DNA from: Erigeron canadensis
Taxonomy: Eukaryota; Streptophyta; Magnoliopsida; Asterales; Asteraceae
Direction of reading: 5' to 3'
Length of the DNA: 64,000 bases
NCBI RefSeq assembly: GCF_010389155.1
Contig: NC_057766.1
Coordinates: forward strand, 1,798,001 to 1,862,000
Part shown: piece by piece, positions 49,131 through 59,035 of the stretch
Layout of the letters: each line of letters starts with the position of its first letter
Numbering within the stretch: the first letter of the stretch is position 1
Translations under genes and position numbers: made by a program
The notes under the pieces: model-generated
What the model saw: the letters and a program-made list of their open reading frames with translations, nothing else
Told to the model about the DNA's origin: nothing
The model's database searches: none

Positions 49131-49143
49131 TGGTATCAGAGCC
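49131..49143 (+). other. Primer-binding site, tRNA-Met type
   Basis: TGGTATCAGAGCC, two bases behind the 5' LTR, complementary to the 3' end of initiator methionine tRNA, the usual copia primer. Confidence 0.95.
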
Positions 49144-49509
49144 AATCGATTTCTTATCGAAGGTTCGAGATCGTTTTGTTTGATTCTTTTCTCTGAAAAT
49201 CAACCTCCCGATACCCTTACTGTCGCTAACTTCGTTTTCTCAAACGAATTTAGCAAACGAACTTAACCTCATCTTCTTTTCGAGTTCTTCCAACGTTTTT
49301 AGCTTTATTTTCGTTAAGTTCCTTCAAACGAATTTCAAGTTATCTTCGTTACTCTCACCTTACGGATTTAGCTTTATCTTCGTTTCTTTCCTTCAAACGA
49401 AGATAATTCTATCTTCGTTTCCTTCCTGCAAACGAAGTTAATCCTATCTTCGTTTCTCTCATTCAAACGAATTTAAGATCTATCTTCGTTCAGTGCAGAA
49501 ATTTACGAA
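49144..49509 (+). promoter_or_regulatory. gag leader with ACGAA/TTCGT motif cluster
   Basis: About 14 ACGAA or TTCGT words in 365 bp, many as ATCTTCGTTTC ... CAAACGAA pairs. It ends GTTCAGTGCAG just before the gag start, an acceptor-like sequence similar to that before the accessory gene. Confidence 0.6.
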
Positions 49510-51015
49510 ATGGCTTCCTCGTCAACCAACACTGCTGTTGCTCAATACCTGAATTCTCTTGTCTATCATGATCATCTCGTTGGCCGTACTAATTCTCCAT
49601 CGAAGTTAGTTTCATTGGCTGACTTCTGGGCGTGGAGAGGTCGATTTGAAGATTATATTCAACGAGAAGATTTGAATATGTGGATTATGATCACTGAAGG
49701 ATATGAATGGCCAACTCTTACTGTAAATGGTGTTACAACTAATTACAAGGTAGGAGAGTTAAAAGGTGAAAAAAAATCCTTGTATGCTGTTGAAGTTAAG
49801 GCTCTTTCTACACTTAGGATGTGCATTCCTCAAGAATTAGTGCACTTGTTTCCTAAACAGGAGTACAAGACTTCAAAGCAATTGTTCGATGCTATTGAAG
49901 CTCACTGTGAAGGTGATCCTTTATTGAAGCAAAATAGAGTTAAGATGCTTAAGAAACAATTTGATTGCTTTAATGCTACCAAGAACGAACTAGTTGAGGA
50001 TCTTATCTTGAGATTTCAACATCTTCTTGCTGAGTTAGCCTATTTTGATCTTAAGTATACTCCTACTGAGATAGTGGATAAATTCTTGGATGGTTTGCCG
50101 AAAGCTTATAAAGAATTTCGTCATGGATTGCAAGAAAGAGCTGATTATGCATCTCTTCGTATAGATGGTGTTATATCCACATTAAGAAACAGAGAAATGA
50201 AGGATAAGGCAAAGGATCTCCAAGACAACTTCACAGAAGATCCATCTCTTTATCATGCCACTATGAAGAATCCTACAACTGATATTAATGCATTCTTTTC
50301 TGGGGTTGGTTCTTCTAGCACGAAAGAGGGTCCTAATTGTGTTATGGATGGAGATGATTCTGCAGGTTTCATGGCTTCTGATGCTGGTTTCAAGGCTCGA
50401 AAGACAAATGAGAATGCCAAGTCAGGAAATTTGTCGTTTGGTAACATTTCATCTACTTCTGCTGGTTACAAGTCTATGCCTATGGATATGAAATCTGCTG
50501 AGGGAAGGATGAATGTTTTTGCCGCAATGTGTGCTGCACATGAAGCTTTTGTTGCTGGGAGGATCACGGATCCAGCACTCATTGATGAAGATTATGACCA
50601 AATAGATCCAGATGATGTTGAAGAAATGGATCTGAAATGGAACTTGGCGATGATCACCAGGAGAGTGCAACGGTTTATGCAACGAACAGGTAGACAGCTT
50701 ATTGGGGGTACTCAGGGCTTTGACAAGTCAAAGATTAAGTGCTATAATTGCGATGGCTTTGGACATTTTGCCAAAGAATGTCAACGACCAAAGAGAGATG
50801 TCAACATTACCCCTACTCGTCAAGATAGAGGTGGTAATCGTCCTTTTAATCCGAATGCTAGTAGAGCTCTCTTGTTGACTGATGATACTACTGGAAATAG
50901 CAATGACAAGGCTATCGTAGCTGCTCAACCTGATGGTTCTTATGTCTGGAATCTTCCACAAGATGAGACTAATAATGCTTATTTGGCCGAAATAGTTGAT
51001 GATATGGCTCAATAG
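49510..51015 (+). CDS. Gag, first part (capsid and zinc knuckle)
   Basis: 501 residues. The N-terminal two-thirds is the gag core (LADFWAWRGRFEDYIQREDL, LKKQFDCFNATKNELVEDLI, EIVDKFLDGLPKAYKEFRHG); a CX2CX4HX4C nucleocapsid knuckle (CYNCDGFGHFAKEC) starts at about residue 411. It ends at TAG 51013; the protein-like frame continues one register away (SIADSVEDFLDTSVYHS), so gag is split by a -1 type shift near 51009. No classic slippery heptamer is visible there, so a one-base loss is as likely as programmed shifting. Start is the first ATG after the acceptor-like leader end. Confidence 0.9.
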   Translation: MASSSTNTAVAQYLNSLVYHDHLVGRTNSPSKLVSLADFWAWRGRFEDYIQREDLNMWIMITEGYEWPTLTVNGVTTNYKVGELKGEKKSLYAVEVKALSTLRMCIPQELVHLFPKQEYKTSKQLFDAIEAHCEGDPLLKQNRVKMLKKQFDCFNATKNELVEDLILRFQHLLAELAYFDLKYTPTEIVDKFLDGLPKAYKEFRHGLQERADYASLRIDGVISTLRNREMKDKAKDLQDNFTEDPSLYHATMKNPTTDINAFFSGVGSSSTKEGPNCVMDGDDSAGFMASDAGFKARKTNENAKSGNLSFGNISSTSAGYKSMPMDMKSAEGRMNVFAAMCAAHEAFVAGRITDPALIDEDYDQIDPDDVEEMDLKWNLAMITRRVQRFMQRTGRQLIGGTQGFDKSKIKCYNCDGFGHFAKECQRPKRDVNITPTRQDRGGNRPFNPNASRALLLTDDTTGNSNDKAIVAAQPDGSYVWNLPQDETNNAYLAEIVDDMAQ

Positions 51016-52889
51016 CAGATTCTGTTGAGGATTTCTTGGACACCTCAGTTTACCACAGTAATGAGCATTTGTATGAAAAAGGTCAAAGCTTGAACTTGGA
51101 ATCTACTACTCAGGTATATGACACTGATTCTGAGTCTGATGAGGAGGTTGAGGTTGCTGATACGAAAGATTCTGGAGAGGTAAACGCTGCTGATAACAAA
51201 GACGATTCTGCTACTGAAAAGGTTGAAAAAACAACTGAAGAGCAGATGCAGGAGTATGAAATTCCAGCAGGCATGAGTGTGGATGACTTTGTCGCGTACA
51301 TGGCAGACTGTAAAGAAGCAGATCAACAGGTATCTTACTCTCTTCGTACTATTGTTCATGTTTGCAAAATTGTTAATCGAATGTTTGATGAAATTGAACA
51401 AAAGAATGAACTAATAAAGCATTTAGACTCTGTTGTTAATGCTGCTCATGAAGAAAGAGATAAGTTGATTAAAAAGGATTTAACTGTCACTGATAGAGAA
51501 AAATTTTTAAAGGATAGGATTAAATCTTTAGAGTCTGACATTAATGCTATGAAAGACAAAGTTAAACATGTTGTGGCCGTAGAAAGAGTAGGTGGTGAAG
51601 CTTATGCATTATTAGCTAAAAAGTGTGCTACTATTGAGAAAGAACTGGCTGATGCTAGACTAGAAATAGTGGACTTACAAGCTAAGGTTGATTCAGCTAG
51701 ACATGATGAGCTTTTGATGCACATGAAAAAGTTTGAGGTCTCTTCATCTAAGAGTTCTGACACTGCTAAGGTTTCTTACAAAAGCATGCCTCCTCCTTTC
51801 AACAATAATTATACTCCTGTAGAACCTAATATTCCTGAAGTCCTACTTCAACCTAATGTTGATAAATCGAAAGACTCGTCTCCTAAGCCTACTTTGACTG
51901 AGGAGACAGCTGAGTCTAAAGGAGTTTCTTGTCAACCTACCAAGGAAGAGAAATTGAAAGGTGTCGTCCTAGATTCGTCCACTTCTTATGGTCAGAAAGA
52001 CAGTATTACTCACTTTACACTTCGTAAGAGTAGTAGGGTATACACTGAGTTAGAATTTCCGTTATCATCAATTGACCCTAAGAGGATTGATAAAGTCTGG
52101 GATGTTGATATTAAGGATATGAAGCGATTAAGTCAGTTGCGTCAAACTCCTTTACATAAGCAGTCTAGGGATAGTCAATCTGAAGATGAATTAGTTGTTA
52201 ATGTCGAAGCAACTAAGACTTTGAAGCATATCTTAATGCCTGCTCGAAAGAAGTCCCCAAGTAAGTCTAGGATATCACCGACCAAACGAGACCATAAGGA
52301 TCCTAGTAAAAAAAGTAAATCAATGGACAATAGTGAATCTGTAAGTACCAATAATAAGGTAGATACAAAGAAAAAAACTAAGGTCCTCTCTTGCTTTGCT
52401 TGTCATGAAAAAGGTCATGTTTACAGTGTATGTCCTAATCGACCTCGGAGATTGGGTTCTCCTTCAAAGGTTTCCACCTCGGAAGGAAAAAGGGGGTTGG
52501 GTAATGATAAACAGGTTTCTAAGACTAAAGAAGTTCAATCTTCCACAAAACCGTTTACTATACCTCAACGACGTGAATCTCCACCCAAAGGTTATTCTCC
52601 TATTGGACAAAGATTCACTACCCTCAGTGGGAGTTCGAGTCGGTCACAAACATCTCCAAGTTGTAATTCATTTTATAACCGACTTCACTCGAGTGTTAGA
52701 CCCTCTTTTGGCCTTCATTCCCCAAGACCTTCTCCAACGAACGGTCAGACGTCTTCTCCAGTGAGCAGACAAGTTGAGAATCAAGTCACACCCACGGCTT
52801 CTAGCAATGGATATTGGACTGAACTGATTCTCAAGGATGAGAAGGGACGACCCAAACCTATGAAGGTTTGGGTCCCCAATGATAACTAA
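51003..52889 (+). CDS. Gag, second part (coiled coil, second knuckle)
   Basis: About 620 residues without ATG, open from 51003 in frame 3. An acidic stretch (DTDSESDEEVEVADTKD) precedes a long coiled coil (about residues 120-240: NELIKHLDSVVNAAHEERDK, IEKELADARLEIVDLQAKVD), a basic Ser/Lys-rich linker, and a second CX2CX4HX4C knuckle (CFACHEKGHVYSVC) near residue 460. It ends PMKVWVPNDN at TAA 52887. Large coiled-coil gag proteins are characteristic of Sireviruses. Pol follows in the same frame. Confidence 0.8.
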   Translation, partial: YGSIADSVEDFLDTSVYHSNEHLYEKGQSLNLESTTQVYDTDSESDEEVEVADTKDSGEVNAADNKDDSATEKVEKTTEEQMQEYEIPAGMSVDDFVAYMADCKEADQQVSYSLRTIVHVCKIVNRMFDEIEQKNELIKHLDSVVNAAHEERDKLIKKDLTVTDREKFLKDRIKSLESDINAMKDKVKHVVAVERVGGEAYALLAKKCATIEKELADARLEIVDLQAKVDSARHDELLMHMKKFEVSSSKSSDTAKVSYKSMPPPFNNNYTPVEPNIPEVLLQPNVDKSKDSSPKPTLTEETAESKGVSCQPTKEEKLKGVVLDSSTSYGQKDSITHFTLRKSSRVYTELEFPLSSIDPKRIDKVWDVDIKDMKRLSQLRQTPLHKQSRDSQSEDELVVNVEATKTLKHILMPARKKSPSKSRISPTKRDHKDPSKKSKSMDNSESVSTNNKVDTKKKTKVLSCFACHEKGHVYSVCPNRPRRLGSPSKVSTSEGKRGLGNDKQVSKTKEVQSSTKPFTIPQRRESPPKGYSPIGQRFTTLSGSSSRSQTSPSCNSFYNRLHSSVRPSFGLHSPRPSPTNGQTSSPVSRQVENQVTPTASSNGYWTELILKDEKGRPKPMKVWVPNDN

Positions 52890-52904
52890 TATCTCTCATT
52901 TTAT

Positions 52905-54860
52905 GTGCAGGGAGTTCCTAGGAAACCTATTCATTTGTGGTACCTTGACAGTGGATGCTCCAGGCACATGACAGGGGACAAGAAGCTCTTGTCCAATTAT
53001 ACTGGTATAAATGGGTCGTATGTTAGTTTTGCTGGTTCCAAGGGCGGCAACATCACCGGTCAAGGAGATGTCGTCAATGGACAACTAACTCTAGAAAGAG
53101 TTAACTATGTGGAACAACTTACTCACAATCTAATGAGTGTCTCACAGATCTGTGATAAGGGCAACAATGTTCATTTCACAGAAAAGGAGGCATACATCTT
53201 GAAGCCGGGTTTTGTTATTCCAGAAGAATGGATTATGCTCAAAGCTCCTAGGAAGAGAGACATCTATGGTTTAATTTTAGGTGTTGATAATCCAAAGGAG
53301 CCCCTTTGTTTGTTGAGCAAGGAAAATGAGTCTGAATCTCTCCTATGGCATCGTAGAATGGGACATATCAACTTTCGGAAGATGAATGAACTTATCAGTC
53401 TTGGGTTAGTTGATGGTGTGCCTGTTAAGAAGTTTGTGATGGAAGATAAGTGTGTACCGTGTTTGAAAGGGAAGCAACATAAGAATCCGCATAAATCCAA
53501 AGTACTCAACTCTATTTCCAAACCATTCGAATTACTTCATATGGATCTCTTTGGTCCTGTGAACAAACGAAGCATTGGAGGGATGTCTTACTGTTTGGTG
53601 ATCACTGATGATTACTCGAGGTACTCATGGGTATTTTTTCTGAAGACCAAGGATGAGACTGCCGAACGATTTATGGATTTTGTCAAGCAAGTTGAAAATG
53701 TCCATGGAGTCAAAGTTAAGAGAATCAGGAGTGACAATGGTACTGAGTTCAAGAATAATACTATTACTGTATTTTGCTTGACCAAAGGAATTCAACATCA
53801 GTACAGTGCACCATATGAGCCACAACAGAATGGAGTGGCTGAACGGAAGAACAGGACGTTAATTGAGACAGCCAGGACGATGCTTGCTGATTCAGGGCTT
53901 CCTATTACTTTCTGGGGAGAGGCAGTGAATACAGCTTGTCACATTCTGAATCGAGTTTTGACAGTTAAACGGTTTAAGAAGACTAGTTATGAACTATTGC
54001 ACAACAAAAAGCCCAATTTACAGAATGTTGAGCCTTTCGGTGTTCCGTGCACTTTTCTTAAAACTCTTCCTCAAGGGAAATTTGACCCTAAATCTGAGGA
54101 GGGTTTCTTTTTGGGCTATGTTCCAAGTACACCGATTAGGCGAGTGTACAATCAGAAGACTGGCAAAGTAGATCTTGGTACAAATGTCGTAATTGTCAGT
54201 CATAAACCTGCTATACACCTTGGTCCTGCTAATAATTTTGATTATGATGGTGTCTTCACTTCTTTTCGTGGTCCTGTTTCTTTTGCAGGTGTTCCCACAG
54301 TGGAGGATGTCGTTACTCTTCATGATCCTCTGGATGGTGGACCGGTTTCTGGTTCTTCTTCTGTTTCCTCACCAACAGTTGCGCCTACCTTTGAATCTAG
54401 AGAATCTAGTGGGACAAAAGTAGCAGATTCACCCTTAGAGCCTGCTCCTATAGTTCCTACTGATCCTTTGCATGTACCTCTACCTGATTCTCCTTTCTAT
54501 GATACTGATGACACGGAAGGTGAAATTCAGGAGGAGCCTAACACTCCAGATTACAAAACTCCAGAGCAACATGTGCAGACGAATTTGGGAGATGATCTTT
54601 CTGTCGATAAGGTTCCTCAAACCAGAGTCAACAAGGATCATCCAGTCAAACAAATCATTGGTGATGCTTCTGCCTCTGTTCGCACGAGGAATCAATCTAA
54701 GCAACCGTCGTGTATGTTTGCTGAAGTTAAGGATACTGGGGCAATTACTTGGTACTTGTATTACTGCTTTATCTCTCAGGTTGAGCCTAAGAATGTTGTC
54801 AACACATTTGAAGGAAAGTGGTTTTACCAGAGGTTCTATAGACAGCACGTTGTTTATTAA
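52905..54860 (+). pseudogene. Protease-integrase, running into a deleted reverse transcriptase
   Basis: In the same frame as the gag tail but behind its TAA. Aspartic protease LDSGCSRHMTGDK near residue 15; integrase zinc-binding LLWHRRMGHINF with a CVPCLKGK pair, then core ELLHMDLFGPV, RSDNGTEF, NGVAERKN; a Ser/Pro/Asp-rich linker; and the start of RT (SQVEPKNVV). At about 54796-54801 the sequence jumps to the later RT segment in another frame, ending in a false tail and TAA 54858. The region that should hold the first catalytic Asp (copia DVKSAFL motif) is gone. The sequence between the gag stop and protease (TATCTCTCATTTTATGTGCAG) looks like a splice acceptor. Confidence 0.9.
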
Positions 54861-55826
54861 ATGGAAAGGGAAGGACTACTTGCTTGTACAGGTCTATGTC
54901 GATGACATCATTTTTGGTTCATCTGATGACAAAATGTGCAAGGAATTTGAACAGAGCATGAAGGCTAAGTTTGAGATGAGTGCTATGGGGGAATTAACCT
55001 TCTTCCTTGGACTACAGGTGGATCAACTGAAAGATGGTTTCTTTATACATCAGACCAAGTATGTTAAAGATTTGCTTACTCGGTTTCGCATGTCTGATGC
55101 TAAGGATGCTGTTACTCCCATTAAAACTAATCATGGGTTGTGTCCTGATAAGCCTAATGATCCATCCGTCGATGCTACTCAATATCGAGCTATCATTGGA
55201 TCCTTGATGTATCTGACAGCCTCACGTCCAGATATTACCTTTGCTGTTTCTATGTGTGCTAGATATCAGGCTAATCCGAAAGAGTCTCACGAATCCTTCG
55301 TTATGTGAAAGCCAAGCCTCGTCTAGGTCTTTGGTATCCCATGTATGGTTCTTTTGACTTTGTAGCTTATACTGATTCGGATTATGGTGGTGACAACTCG
55401 GATAGGAAATCAACGTCAGGTGGATGTCAGCTTTTAGGGGGGAGAATTGTATCGTGGCAGTGCAAAAAGCAGACATCTGTTGCACAGTCATCCTGTGAAG
55501 CAGAGTACATTGCTGCTGGATATTGCTGTTCTCAGGTGCTTTGGATACAGCAACAACTGCGCGATTATGGTATGAATATCTCCAATACTCCCATTTGTAT
55601 TGATAATAAATCTGCCATAGATATTACCAAGAATCCGAAAAACTTTAAAGTCACCAAGCACATAGATATAAAGTATCATTTCATCCGTGACTGTTTTGAG
55701 AAAAAGCTTATTCATTTAGAAAAGGTTATTACTGATGATAATCTTGCTGATTTATACACTAAAGCTTTTGATGGACCTCGTCTTGAGTTGTTATTTCAAC
55801 TCAATGGTATGAAGAATGCCGAGTAG
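54797..55826 (+). pseudogene. Reverse transcriptase remainder and RNase H
   Basis: Resumes in frame 1 with KESGFTRGSIDSTLFIKWKG and the YVDD box (QVYVDDIIFGSS), then the RT connection (GSLMYLTASRPDITFAVSMC). A small deletion near 55290 shifts to the RNase H frame (RLGLWYPMYGSFDF; AYTDSDYGGD, SCEAEY, CIDNKSAID), ending at TAG 55824. RNase H catalytic residues are present. Without the N-terminal RT half the polyprotein cannot copy RNA. Confidence 0.9.
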
Positions 55827-58090
55827 TTTCTCTCAAAGAACTTAAAGTTATTTTTTTTGTGTGTCTTTGTAGTGTAAGTCGTACATAGATAGAGTCATAA
55901 AAAAAAATACAAAAAGAGTTGTCCTAGTATAAGTTTGTATATATCTAGTGTCAAGAAAAATTCAAAAACATTGAAAAATCGAAAATCCAAAAATATGAAT
56001 AAAGTAAGGTTACTGCGCTAAATGAGTAGAAGTGACGATACTTTAGCTTTTAAGCCTGCTTAATCGTAATATAACTGATTAGTTCAGTGATTACAATTTG
56101 GGATATATCGGTAGACACAAAGTACCAAGGTTTCCTTCAATCTGAACTTAAATTATATAATGTTCTTGTGGGAAACATATTCAGATATATGGCTGTGATT
56201 GCTTGCTTTTCAGTAATGAATTGATCTAGTCCTTAAATTTCGTGAAAGATCTAGCATTACTATAAGATTTGTTCAATGCATAGGCACGAACTTCTACCAA
56301 TCATGAGCATAAAAGTAAATGTGATACTGTTATGCAAATCAATTATATGCAAATTAAGGGGCTAATGTGGTCTTTGAGATTCGGACAAGTATGTCCTCAG
56401 GGTATCTTTGTATATCTAGCCTACCTAAAGCTTCCAACTTGGGATAGGTTGTCAGAAAGTTCGCTACATGGATCTTATAGAAAATCACGGGTTCCTTATA
56501 AATCATGAAATGCAGAAGCATATATGTGAAATCACAAAGTAATTCAATTCAGTTATCCACAAAGTGTCTCATGATTGGTTAAGGATGTTCTTGAATATAT
56601 TGAACACTTTTTATCTTAAGTGCTTGTATCGATTACGAAAGTATATCTGAATGTGGGTTACATAAGTTCGCAAACTATTCAGTGGCATATTAGGCTACTC
56701 GGGTTACATGGTGACTGTCCTTGGCCAGGGTATGTCGAAAGTGTCATAACTCAAAGGAAACTAGATGTACCGAGTGTTTAAGAGGACAAACATACCGGTA
56801 ATCGCTGTTGGGTCACGGTTCAGAACTTATAATAAGAGAATTATTTCTCACCCGCAGGCTTATGTAACATGCTAAACTGATCTAATCAGCAGTAATCATG
56901 CTTAATGTGAATTATGTATAAAGTCTAGTTAATTAGAATTTATATTAGTTTATTATTCTGCAATTTTTATTCTGTGTTATTTTTCTTTTTAATTGAGTCA
57001 AAATAGTATTTTATAAGTTCTTATTGCACGAGAGATCTTATTCAATTTCTGAGTATATTTTTTGCTAAATTCCCCTTCATGTGAATTTTTAATGAGGTTG
57101 TGTAGACTGTTCACAAAGAAGATTTTCTAATATGGACATTAATTTGTTTAAAGTTTAGAAAATGATCTTTTTAAGTGTAATGTGAAATGTCAAATTCATT
57201 TGAAATCTCATGATTTTCACTTGTCACCAAATTATTAATCGGTTTGTTTAAATTTGTGTGGTGACATTTTAGGGTTTGACAAGAAATGACCTCTCTTGAT
57301 CTGTTGATAGATTTTTTAGTTATTTCATATTTGTTAACCTTGATTGAGTGTGATTGTAACTTGAATTTTCTGCATTATACTGTTTGTTCTCAATGCGTTG
57401 ATAAGTTCTGTGGTAAGTGTGCAGTGTTCAGGTTAAGAAGATAATGTTGGAATGCTGATTTCTGTTACTACATTGTTATGGATGATATCATTACGATAAG
57501 ATCCTTGGTGTGTAGTGATAATATTTGTGATGCAGATTTGAGCATGTGAAGGATGAATACATGAACTGGTTTTTGTTTTTGGAATAGTTATTTATCTATG
57601 ATTCATGTATTTAATGAAAATAATCAATTTTGCAATTAGTTTCTTTTGAATTTCAGGTTATGATTTATGACAACCTTTTTGGATATTTTCCTAAGTTCTT
57701 CAGTGAATTTGTGTTGGATTGTTCATTGTTAGTTTTGTAGACGGCATCTAGTATGGGACTTAAGTGTTTCAAGATGGTTTGCTGTCATGCATATCTGTGA
57801 TCCAAGGAGGTTCTCGGTGTCATAATCATATTGGTAATGAGGTTCATATTTAAATTGATTATTTTCAGGATAGCGTTTAAACCATGGATTTTCATTCAAG
57901 ATTATAATGTTCGGTTATCTACTTACATTATGATTATGAATTTGGGTGCTAAGCACGTTTTTTAGTACACGGCATGAACAGGTTGCTATCTAACGAGTTT
58001 TTGCTATGTACAGATTGTGATAAAGGGTTGTGTTTTGGAAGATTGCTTGGATGAAACTCTGAAATTTTTGCTGAACTACGGAATATTTTC
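55827..58090. other. Non-coding spacer between pol and accessory gene
   Basis: About 2.3 kb without a convincing open frame on either strand. Mixed composition, no tandem repeats and no ACGAA clusters until about 58100. I see nothing to annotate beyond an AT-rich spacer. Confidence 0.6.
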
Positions 58091-58094
58091 AGAT

Positions 58095-59035
58095 TTGTTC
58101 TTACGAAGATAACTGCTATCTTCGTTCGAAACAATTTTGTTCAAACGAAGTTTATCTTCGTTTGGCTAACTTCGTTTGTGAAGTTATGCCCGACCCATAG
58201 TTGGCCCATTGTTATTTCCATATATAAAGGGGTTTTTCTTCGTTGGAACTTCATCAAACGAAATTTACTTTTATTTTCAAGCAAAACCCTAAAACCCAAA
58301 CTTTTTTCTTTTCTCTCACTTTAATTCGTTTTCTTGATTCATTGTGAAAACTGAGATCTAAGTAAGTTTTTAATGTTCTTTTCATTCACGAATATGATTT
58401 AGGTTTCCATGTATCTTCGATTTGATTTGTTTTGATTATGTTTATAAAATTCTTGTAATCATTCACCTGGTTCACTCAAACGAATTTAGCTTTGTGTGAA
58501 CGAATTTAGCCTTTAGTTCAAAACGAATTTAGATGTGTGCACATGGACTTAGATTTTGAATTGAACGAATTTAACTTGGGTAGAAACGAAGTTACTTTTA
58601 TGCCTTACGAACTTAGACCCAAGTTGATGAGGAACGAACTTAGCTTAACACCCTTAGGTTTATTCAAACGAACTTAGACTTCGTTTATAGGTTACGAACT
58701 TAGAAGATAAGTTTTATAACTTACGAACTTGCATGAACAGTTTAGTCTTAACGAACTTAAACTTCGTTAGGTGTTAATTTAGATTTAATTCTTACGAACT
58801 TAAGACCTATTTTCGTTTAGTTATTGCTTACGAATTTAGCTTCTATCTTCGTTCTGTCTACTTAACGAATTTATTGGTTATCTTCGTTCAGACTTATTTT
58901 GCGAAATTAAGAATTAGGGTTTTTCAGATTAGGGTTTTTCAGATTAGGGTTTTTCAAATTAGGGTTTTTCAATTCTGCAATCCATTTATCATGATTATTT
59001 ATATTTGTTTCGATATTGTGATTGGTTTTGCAGAA
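58095..59035 (+). promoter_or_regulatory. Internal promoter, 5' UTR and 5'-UTR intron of accessory gene
   Basis: In order: site II motif TTGGCCCATT (58201, TGGGCC on the minus strand), TATA box TATATAAA (58221-58228), and telo-box AAACCCTAA (58284-58292), a trio typical of plant housekeeping promoters. A consensus donor GTAAGT at 58362 and acceptor TTTTGCAG at 59026-59033 mark a 672-bp intron two bases before the ATG. Nearly 30 ACGAA/TTCGT words (often ACGAACTTAG or ACGAATTTAG) fill 58095-58890. The LTR shows the same combination of ACGAA words, site II words and TATA box. Confidence 0.6.
58913..58972 (+). repeat. Four tandem 15-bp ATTAGGGTTTTTCAG repeats
   Basis: Lies inside the predicted 5'-UTR intron. 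Contains the telomere-like word TTAGGGTTT. It yields an RVFQI repeat in a longer frame starting at 58874, which I reject as coding. Confidence 0.9.

Noticed and set aside
54018..54848. Open frames on the minus strand and in other plus frames across integrase and RT
   Set aside because: They shadow the pol domains, which carry all recognisable motifs in their own frames.
58874..59035. Longer N-terminus of the accessory protein starting MVIFVQTYFAKL with RVFQI repeats
   Set aside because: It translates the 15-bp tandem repeats and the predicted 5'-UTR intron. The ATG right after the GCAG acceptor at 59036 fits better and mirrors the gag start context.
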